Source: Rhodanobacter thiooxydans
GTDB taxonomy: Bacteria; Pseudomonadota; Gammaproteobacteria; Xanthomonadales; Rhodanobacteraceae
Length of the DNA stretch: 64,000 bases
Direction: 5' to 3'
NCBI RefSeq assembly: GCF_030291135.1
Contig: NZ_CP127409.1
Location: 2,108,001 to 2,172,000 of the forward strand
Every line of letters starts with the position of its first letter. The stretch's first letter is position 1. Positions 58,637-64,000 of the stretch are shown piece by piece. Under the pieces are notes generated by a model. That model ran no database searches, was not told the origin of the DNA, and saw only the letters and a program-made list of their open reading frames with translations. The position numbers and the translations under genes were made by a program.

Positions 58637-60022
58637 TCATGCCGGCTCGACCTGCAACAGCAAGCCCTGCCGCGACACCACGCGCACCCGCGCGCCGGCC
58701 GGCAAGGCGATATCGCTGTGTACGCGCCAGCGCTCGCCGCGCACCAGCATCCACGCCTCGCCACCGGCTTCCACCGGCTCCAGCAGTTCGCCGGTGTCCA
58801 CCAGCATCGCCGAATCGCCGGTAACCGGATGGGCGCGGCGCGAACGGAACACCAGCCACACGATCAGCGCCAGCAGCGCAGCCGTGCCCATGGCGATGCC
58901 GGCGATCACGCCGAGATTGACGCCATAGCCCGGCACGCCGGTATTCATCAGCATCACCGAGCCCACTACGAACGCCACCAGCCCACCGACACCGAACGCG
59001 CCCACGCTGGGATTGGCCGCCTCGGCCACCAGCAGGCCGACGCCCAGCGCCATCAGCGCCAGCCCGGCGTAGTTCACCGGCAGCAGTTGCAGCGCGTACA
59101 GGCCGACCAGCAGGCAGATGCCTCCGGCGATGCCCGGCAGCATCGCGCCGGGATGGAGGGCTTCCAGCAGCAGCCCGAAGATGCCGGCCAGCAGCAACAG
59201 ATAGGCGATGGTGGGATTGGTGATGATCGCCAGGAAGCGCGTGCGCGCGCCGGGCGCGTATTCATGCACGGACACACCCTTGAGCTGCAGCGTGACGTCG
59301 CGATCGCCCACCTGCACCTTGCGTCCGTCCGCCCTGGCCAACAGCTCGGCCACGTCCGCGGCCACGAAGTCGATCACGTGCTGCTGCGCGGCCTCGCTGG
59401 CGGTCAGCGTGGCGGCGCCGCGCACCGCCTGTTCGGCCCACTGCGCGTTGCGCCCGCGCAACTGTGCCAGCGAGCGGATATAGGCGATCGCATCGTTCAT
59501 GACCTTGTGCGACTCGGCATCGTCGCCTGCTGCCGGCTCGTCTTTCGCGGCAGAACCTGCCGACGCCGGCGAGTTGCCGGTTTTCGGCAGCGGCGTGGCG
59601 CCCCCGAGCTGCACCGGCGTCGCCGCGCCAAGGTGGGTGGCCGGCGCCATCGCGGCGATCTGCCCGGCGTACAGGATGTACGTTCCAGCCGACGCCGCGC
59701 GGGCGCCAGCGGGGGCGACATACACCAGCACCGGCACCTTGCAGGCCAGCATGCCGGCGATGATCTGCCGCATCGAATCGGCCAGCCCGCCGGGCGTATC
59801 CAGCCGCAGCACGATCGCCACCGCACCATCGGCGACGGCACGCTTCGAGGCGTCGTCGAAGTACTCCGCGGCGGCGGGGCCGATCGGGCCATCCAGCGTG
59901 ATCTGCGCCACCATGCCATCGGCCGCGGTGCGGCCGGCAACCGTGGGCTCGACGGCAAGCACCGCCTGCATCGGCAGTGTGCAAAGAACCGCCACACAGA
60001 CCCGCCACAGCCAACGCATCAT
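58637..60022 (-). CDS. Long NfeD protein with ClpP-class protease domain
   Basis: 461 residues. Signal peptide to about residue 23; a ClpP-like serine protease domain with [14 protein letters not shown] and the Ser in [10 protein letters not shown], with Lys partner region SHKVMNDA; four to five transmembrane helices (about 265-385); and a C-terminal OB-fold NfeD domain. Known relatives cleave stomatin-like partners, and the slipin gene follows 37 bp downstream. An Ala/Pro-rich insert (150-175) lies in the protease domain. Confidence 0.9.
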   Translation of the reverse strand: MMRWLWRVCVAVLCTLPMQAVLAVEPTVAGRTAADGMVAQITLDGPIGPAAAEYFDDASKRAVADGAVAIVLRLDTPGGLADSMRQIIAGMLACKVPVLVYVAPAGARAASAGTYILYAGQIAAMAPATHLGAATPVQLGGATPLPKTGNSPASAGSAAKDEPAAGDDAESHKVMNDAIAYIRSLAQLRGRNAQWAEQAVRGAATLTASEAAQQHVIDFVAADVAELLARADGRKVQVGDRDVTLQLKGVSVHEYAPGARTRFLAIITNPTIAYLLLLAGIFGLLLEALHPGAMLPGIAGGICLLVGLYALQLLPVNYAGLALMALGVGLLVAEAANPSVGAFGVGGLVAFVVGSVMLMNTGVPGYGVNLGVIAGIAMGTAALLALIVWLVFRSRRAHPVTGDSAMLVDTGELLEPVEAGGEAWMLVRGERWRVHSDIALPAGARVRVVSRQGLLLQVEPA

Positions 60023-60178
60023 CTCACCGACCTCCGCATGACATCAGCGACGATGCCGCCACTGTAACGCGGTCGGTGTTCAAAAACCGATCGTCGACCG
60101 GGCCAGCGCAACCAAGGTCCGGCCGATGCGCGATGATTCATCGAAAGAAGCCTCCCCACCGTTACAAGGAACAAGCTC

Positions 60179-60634
60179 ATGCCGAAAGTCGACGCCGCCA
60201 AGATTTCCGAGCGCCAGGGCTCGGACTATCCGGCACCTTACGGAGAACCCGTCAGTGGACGCATCCGGCAGGCGCTGGGCCGTGCCGGCGGCCTGACCGA
60301 TTTCGGCGTCAACCTGGTGCACCTGCCGCCGGGAGCATGGTCGAGCCAGCGCCACTGGCACAGCCACGAGGAGGAATTCGTCTACGTCCTGGCCGGCGAA
60401 CTGACTTTGGTAAGCGAAGCCGGCGAGCAGTTGCTGCGCGCCGGCGATGGCGCGGCCTTTCCGAAAAACGTGCCTGATGGCCACCACATGATCAACCGCG
60501 GCGGAGAAACTGCCGTCTATCTCGACATCGGTACCCGCTGCGGTGACGACACCTGCCACTATTCAGACATCGACCTGCACCTGGAACGCGGCGCCGATCA
60601 TTACTCGCACAAGGATGGAACGCCCTACACCTGA
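60179..60634 (+). CDS. Cupin-domain protein
   Basis: 151 residues with one cupin fold. Metal ligands fit motif 1 (HWHSHEEEFVYVLAGELTL, His-His-Glu) and motif 2 (PDGHHMINR). Members of this group are often called transcription-factor or sugar-binding cupins, but the function here is unknown. AAGGA is 9 bp before ATG. Single-gene unit. Confidence 0.82.
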   Translation: MPKVDAAKISERQGSDYPAPYGEPVSGRIRQALGRAGGLTDFGVNLVHLPPGAWSSQRHWHSHEEEFVYVLAGELTLVSEAGEQLLRAGDGAAFPKNVPDGHHMINRGGETAVYLDIGTRCGDDTCHYSDIDLHLERGADHYSHKDGTPYT

Positions 60635-60645
60635 CCAGGGGCGGT

Positions 60646-61263
60646 CTACTTCACCGACTGCAGCGACCACTCCGCCAGCAGCTGATAATCCTGCTGGCCG
60701 ACCACGCTGTGGAGCAGCGCAACGCGCTCGACCCGCCACGCCACCGGTTCGATCGGCATGACGTCCAGCTGCGCCGCATGGCTGTAGGCGACCGTGACAT
60801 GCGGCGTAAAACTGCGCGCGACATGGCGGCCCTGCCCGGCCAGCACGAGCGCACGGCGCAGTTCCTGCCATAGCTGTTGCAACGGCTCGGGTACGCCCGA
60901 GCTGCGCAGGATGCAGGGCGGTTGCCGGCCATGGAAGCCGGCCGCCTCGTGCAGCACCCATTCGAACCGCGCCACATGCAGCTTGCCTGCGGCTGCCATG
61001 GCTGCGGCAACCACATCCTGCCGCAGCAGCGCGTGGTCACCGAGAAAATGCAGCGTGGCGTGATAGCGCGCCGGGTCCACCCAGCGCGCGCGCAGACCGG
61101 GATGGCTGGCCTTGAGTGCCTGCGCCGCCTGCGCCAGCCGTGTACGCGTCGCCGCGTCCGGCAGCAGCGCGAAGAACAATCGGTGCACTTCGGCAGGCCG
61201 AGGCTCGACTGCTCCGAGCAGGTCGAGCTGGGGCTGGTCGGCAGGCGTGGATCGATTGGCCAT
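60646..61263 (-). CDS. thpR: RNA 2',3'-cyclic phosphodiesterase ThpR
   Basis: 205 residues, 2H phosphoesterase. The two catalytic motifs are HATLHFLG and HVTVAYS, in the right spacing, and the start of the domain RLFFALLPDAATR is typical. It hydrolyses 2',3'-cyclic phosphates at RNA ends. The first 20 residues are variable. Confidence 0.92.
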   Translation of the reverse strand: MANRSTPADQPQLDLLGAVEPRPAEVHRLFFALLPDAATRTRLAQAAQALKASHPGLRARWVDPARYHATLHFLGDHALLRQDVVAAAMAAAGKLHVARFEWVLHEAAGFHGRQPPCILRSSGVPEPLQQLWQELRRALVLAGQGRHVARSFTPHVTVAYSHAAQLDVMPIEPVAWRVERVALLHSVVGQQDYQLLAEWSLQSVK

Positions 61264-61293
61264 CGCTGTGGATCGGAAGCTGGGCGCGCGAGT

Positions 61294-62139
61294 CTACCCG
61301 GCCGTTCCCGCCGGCGCCGGATGCAGGTCCTGCCCGGTCAGCTGCGTGCGGATTGCACGCAGCCTGGCCTTGATCTTCGCCTCGTTGGCAGGCCCCACAC
61401 GCAACAGCAGCTTCTGCCCGGTCGAGCGCGATTCCAGCGCGGGATCGGCGTAGACGTAGTACGCCTTCGAGCGCACCAGGGCCGGCGGCTGGGCCAGCTC
61501 CGGCGCGGCCAGCATGTCGTCGATCGCCACGATCAGGCGGTCGTTGAAATAGCCCTTCGGGTAGCCCAGTTGCCGGTACGCCTGCTGGAACAGCGGATAG
61601 GCGTGCACGTACCAGGCCACCAGCGCCTGCGGATCGACGGCATCGACGATCTGCATGTACGGCGCGTAGCGGGCAACGTTCCGCTCGCTGGCCACCGTGC
61701 CGCCGTTGGCTTCGTCGACGATGAACGCACCCTTCGGCACGCGCGCCGGCAGCGTGAACACGGCCAGCCCGTCGTGACGCGGCAGCATGTCGATGGTCGC
61801 CACGAGGCGCGCAATGACCTGTTGCCCCACCAGCAGCGAGGACAGGTCGTTGCCGCCGGCCAGCGCGGCGAGTGCAGCGGCCACGCTGGCGTCACTGTCG
61901 TCCAGTGCCGGCAACGCACTGGTCGAGGCCGTCGCCGGTCCGGCCTGCGCCTGTTCGATCGGATGCTGGATCGGCGGCGCGCCAGGCGGTGCGGCAGCCG
62001 ATGCCGAAGTCGCCGGCACCACCGGCGGCGGCGCGCCGGCATGCATGGCCTTGCGCGCCAGGTACACCCCCGCCACCACGATGACCGCCACCACGACCAC
62101 CGCCACGATCCAGCTGCCTGTCGATGTCTGCTTGCCCAC
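61294..62139 (-). CDS. DUF3014 membrane-anchored protein
   Basis: 281 residues from a GTG start with AGGGAG 5 to 6 bp upstream. One N-terminal transmembrane helix (10-28), an Ala/Pro-rich linker, then the DUF3014 domain (about 85-270) with LLVGQQVIARLVATIDMLPR and NVARYAPYMQIVDAVDPQAL. It should face the periplasm. Function unknown. It lies 30 bp upstream of thpR. Confidence 0.85.
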   Translation of the reverse strand: MGKQTSTGSWIVAVVVVAVIVVAGVYLARKAMHAGAPPPVVPATSASAAAPPGAPPIQHPIEQAQAGPATASTSALPALDDSDASVAAALAALAGGNDLSSLLVGQQVIARLVATIDMLPRHDGLAVFTLPARVPKGAFIVDEANGGTVASERNVARYAPYMQIVDAVDPQALVAWYVHAYPLFQQAYRQLGYPKGYFNDRLIVAIDDMLAAPELAQPPALVRSKAYYVYADPALESRSTGQKLLLRVGPANEAKIKARLRAIRTQLTGQDLHPAPAGTAG

Positions 62140-62437
62140 GATTGCTCCCTAGCGTCGAGTATCCGGTTTGGACTGGCCTGCGCGCGATTCGTTCATCGCA
62201 CTGGTCCGGGCCGGCGCGACACACCGTACCAGCTTGCTGGCCAGGCCCGCTGCGATCCGCGTCGGGTATCGCCCATGCGACCGCCGTTCCGGTTCCCGAT
62301 AACAAACGGGTCACGCAGCAACAACGTCACAACCGCTAAACGGTGAATTGCGCAAACCTGCCTCGCCCGTGCGGATATCCGGGCCGACCGGCGCCATCCG
62401 CGCGGCGGGCGCCATGCCGGATGTGGAGGGCCACCCC

Positions 62438-62935
62438 ATGAAAACCCGATGCGTATTCAGCACCCCCGACCTGGCCGCGGCACGCGCTGCGATGGCCGCG
62501 GCACGCGGGGCAGGCATCGACGACGGCGACATCTCGCTGGTCGCCCGCGAGGACATCGAACTGCAAAAGATCCCCGACCACCTGATGCAGGGGCGCAATG
62601 ATTTCTATCCTGCCGCCGTGCGTGGCGGCGCCTGCGGCGGCGGTACCGGCCTGTTGCTGGGACTGATCGCGGTCGCCGTGCCGCCACTGGGCGTGACGCT
62701 GGCCGGCGCCGCGGCGATGACCATCGCCGGCGCCGCGTTCGGCACCTGCATCGGCGAGATGGTCGGCTTCGAGGTGCCGGACGCAGTCAGCCGCAAGTTC
62801 AAGGACGAGATTGCGGCCGGCCGCATCCTGGTGGTGCTCGACGCCCGCAAGGACCAGCTCGGCGTGGCCGGGCCCGCTGTCGCGCGCACCGGCGCCACGC
62901 CGCTGCCGTTCCACGCGCACACCGCGCTGACCTGA
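62438..62935 (+). CDS. Hypothetical glycine-rich protein with a membrane hairpin
   Basis: 165 residues. The N-terminal region (1-50; CVFSTPDLAAARAAMAAAR, DISLVARED) resembles a small alpha/beta domain seen in general-stress membrane proteins, followed by a Gly-rich hydrophobic hairpin (about 60-105) and a beta-rich C-terminus with RILVVLDARKDQ. Start supported by GGAGGG 9 bp upstream. The 298 bp before it, to the DUF3014 start, shows no gene. Function unknown. Confidence 0.72.
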   Translation: MKTRCVFSTPDLAAARAAMAAARGAGIDDGDISLVAREDIELQKIPDHLMQGRNDFYPAAVRGGACGGGTGLLLGLIAVAVPPLGVTLAGAAAMTIAGAAFGTCIGEMVGFEVPDAVSRKFKDEIAAGRILVVLDARKDQLGVAGPAVARTGATPLPFHAHTALT

Positions 62936-62943
62936 CAAGCCGC

Positions 62944-63705
62944 TCAGGCTTTCAGCCGGTAGCCGCTGCGGAAGATCCACCACACGGCCGCAAGGCAGAT
63001 CGCGAGGAACACCAGGGTCATGCCCAGGCTGACCCCCACGCCGACGTCGGCGACGCCGTAGAAACTCCAGCGGAAACCGCTGATCAGGTACACCACCGGG
63101 TTGAACAGGGTGACCTTCTGCCAGAACGGCGGCAGCATGTGGATCGAATAGAAACTGCCACCGAGGAAGGTCAGCGGCGTCACCACCAGCAGCGGCACCA
63201 GTTGCAGCTTCTCGAAGTTGTCCGCCCAGATGCCGATGATGAAGCCGAACAGGCTGAAGGTGACCGCGGTAAGCAGCAGGAAAGCCAGCATCCACAGCGG
63301 GTGCTCGATCTGGAACGACACGAACAGCCGCGCGGTGACCAGGATGATCAGGCCCAGGATGATCGACTTGCTCGCCGCCGCGCCCACGTAGCCGGCGACG
63401 ATCTCCAGCGGCGACACCGGCGCCGACAGGATCTCGTAAATGGTGCCCACGAACTTCGGGAAGTAGATGCCGAACGAGGCGTTGGAGATGCTCTGCGTCA
63501 GCAGCGACAGCATGATCAGGCCGGGCACGATGAAGGCGCCGTAGCTGACCCCGTCGATCCCTTTCATGTGCGAGCCGATCGCCGCGCCGAAGACCACGAA
63601 GTACAGCGAGGTGGAGATCACCGGCGAGACGATGCTCTGCAACAGGGTGCGCCAGGTGCGCGCCATCTCGAAGCGGTAGATCGCGCGGATCGCATGGATG
63701 TTCAT
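62944..63705 (-). CDS. ABC-2 type exporter permease
   Basis: 253 residues with six transmembrane helices, like E. coli Yad[48 protein letters not shown] and [16 protein letters not shown]. The substrate is unknown. ATG overlaps the stop of the ATPase gene by four bases, so the pair forms one transporter. Confidence 0.9.
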   Translation of the reverse strand: MNIHAIRAIYRFEMARTWRTLLQSIVSPVISTSLYFVVFGAAIGSHMKGIDGVSYGAFIVPGLIMLSLLTQSISNASFGIYFPKFVGTIYEILSAPVSPLEIVAGYVGAAASKSIILGLIILVTARLFVSFQIEHPLWMLAFLLLTAVTFSLFGFIIGIWADNFEKLQLVPLLVVTPLTFLGGSFYSIHMLPPFWQKVTLFNPVVYLISGFRWSFYGVADVGVGVSLGMTLVFLAICLAAVWWIFRSGYRLKA

Positions 63706-64000
63706 GCGCGCTCCCTCAGCAGGCCGACGAAGATGTCCTCCAGCGAACTCTGCCGGGTCTGCAGGTCCTTGAAGTCGATGCCCGCTTCGCCGAGCCGGCG
63801 CAGCAGCACGTCGATGCCGGTGTGCTCGCCCTGCGTGTCGAAGGTGTAGACCAGCTGCCGGCGATCGGCCGACAGTTCCAGCGGGTAATCGGCCAGCGCC
63901 GCCGGAATGGCTTGCAACGGATCCTGCAGGTGCAGGGTGAGCTGCCTGCGGCCGAGCTTGTTCATCAGCTCGGCCTTGTCCTCGACCAGGATCAGCTCGC
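63702..64000 (-). CDS. ABC transporter ATP-binding protein (N-terminal part beyond window)
   Basis: About 99 C-terminal residues of the ATPase. The frame runs off the window end ([20 protein letters not shown]). The visible part is the regulatory C-terminal domain that ends [13 protein letters not shown], usual for DrrA/YadG-like subunits. Walker motifs lie outside. It overlaps the permease gene by four bases. Confidence 0.88.
   Translation of the reverse strand, partial: ELILVEDKAELMNKLGRRQLTLHLQDPLQAIPAALADYPLELSADRRQLVYTFDTQGEHTGIDVLLRRLGEAGIDFKDLQTRQSSLEDIFVGLLRERA

Overview
The window is a dense, very GC-rich, mostly intergene-poor chromosome segment. Gene content suggests a gammaproteobacterium of the Xanthomonadales, most likely Rhodanobacteraceae (Rhodanobacter/Dyella type): a complete System I cytochrome c maturation operon, an OPT transporter, YaeQ, SelO, DUF1415, DUF3014, and dispersed palindromic repeats of the kind seen in Xanthomonad genomes. 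This placement is inferred from gene content and not from a marker-gene comparison.

Layout. 1-6.1 kb: ccmBCDEFGHI, entered inside ccmB. 6.1-8.0 kb: a MetX-family acyltransferase, a thiol (cysteine) dioxygenase and tRNA-Leu(CAA). 8.0-11.4 kb: an FGE-like domain protein, RNase D and tRNA-Ala(CGC). 11.4-15.4 kb: a solitary MmeI-like single-chain restriction-modification enzyme that carries an in-frame copy of a palindromic repeat, followed by a 21-bp minisatellite. 15.4-19.2 kb: ppk1 and an Fsr-type MFS exporter. 19.2-20.05 kb: a gene-free block made of a mirrored, hairpin-rich repeat. 20-25.3 kb: murB-pyrD, an SDR, a small membrane protein, an ALDH7 dehydrogenase, a second copy of the palindromic repeat and tRNA-Arg(CCT). 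25.4-43.1 kb: housekeeping and poorly known genes, including SelO, a lytic transglycosylase, three pseudouridine-synthase-fold proteins, an RsmC-like methyltransferase, an OPT transporter, a RIO kinase, an HDOD protein and an ion channel. 43.4-53.9 kb: five secreted proteins, four of them exopeptidases (M28 twice, S9, M14). 54.1-57.8 kb: a candidate split borosin RiPP cluster. 57.8-64 kb: slipin-NfeD pair, cupin, ThpR, DUF3014 and an ABC-2 exporter cut by the window end.

The most interesting region is 54.3-57.8 kb on the minus strand. A tetrapyrrole-methylase-fold enzyme with the signatures of borosin alpha-N-methyltransferases (SonM type) is followed by two paralogous small proteins that look like borosin precursors: a helical recognition domain with a GQ(D/N)A signature, then a short hydrophobic candidate core and a polar tail. 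A periplasmic-TPR/GGDEF diguanylate cyclase starts 17 bp after the second precursor, which suggests a shared transcript. A relic of a second GGDEF domain lies just downstream. Split borosin systems are known; this particular gene arrangement and the two cores deserve testing.

Other points worth attention: the palindromic element inserted without breaking the frame of the restriction-modification gene, a 630-bp inverted element built from hairpins that share an ATCCT loop, a pseudouridine-synthase homologue without its catalytic Asp, and an FGE-like domain without the active-site cysteines.
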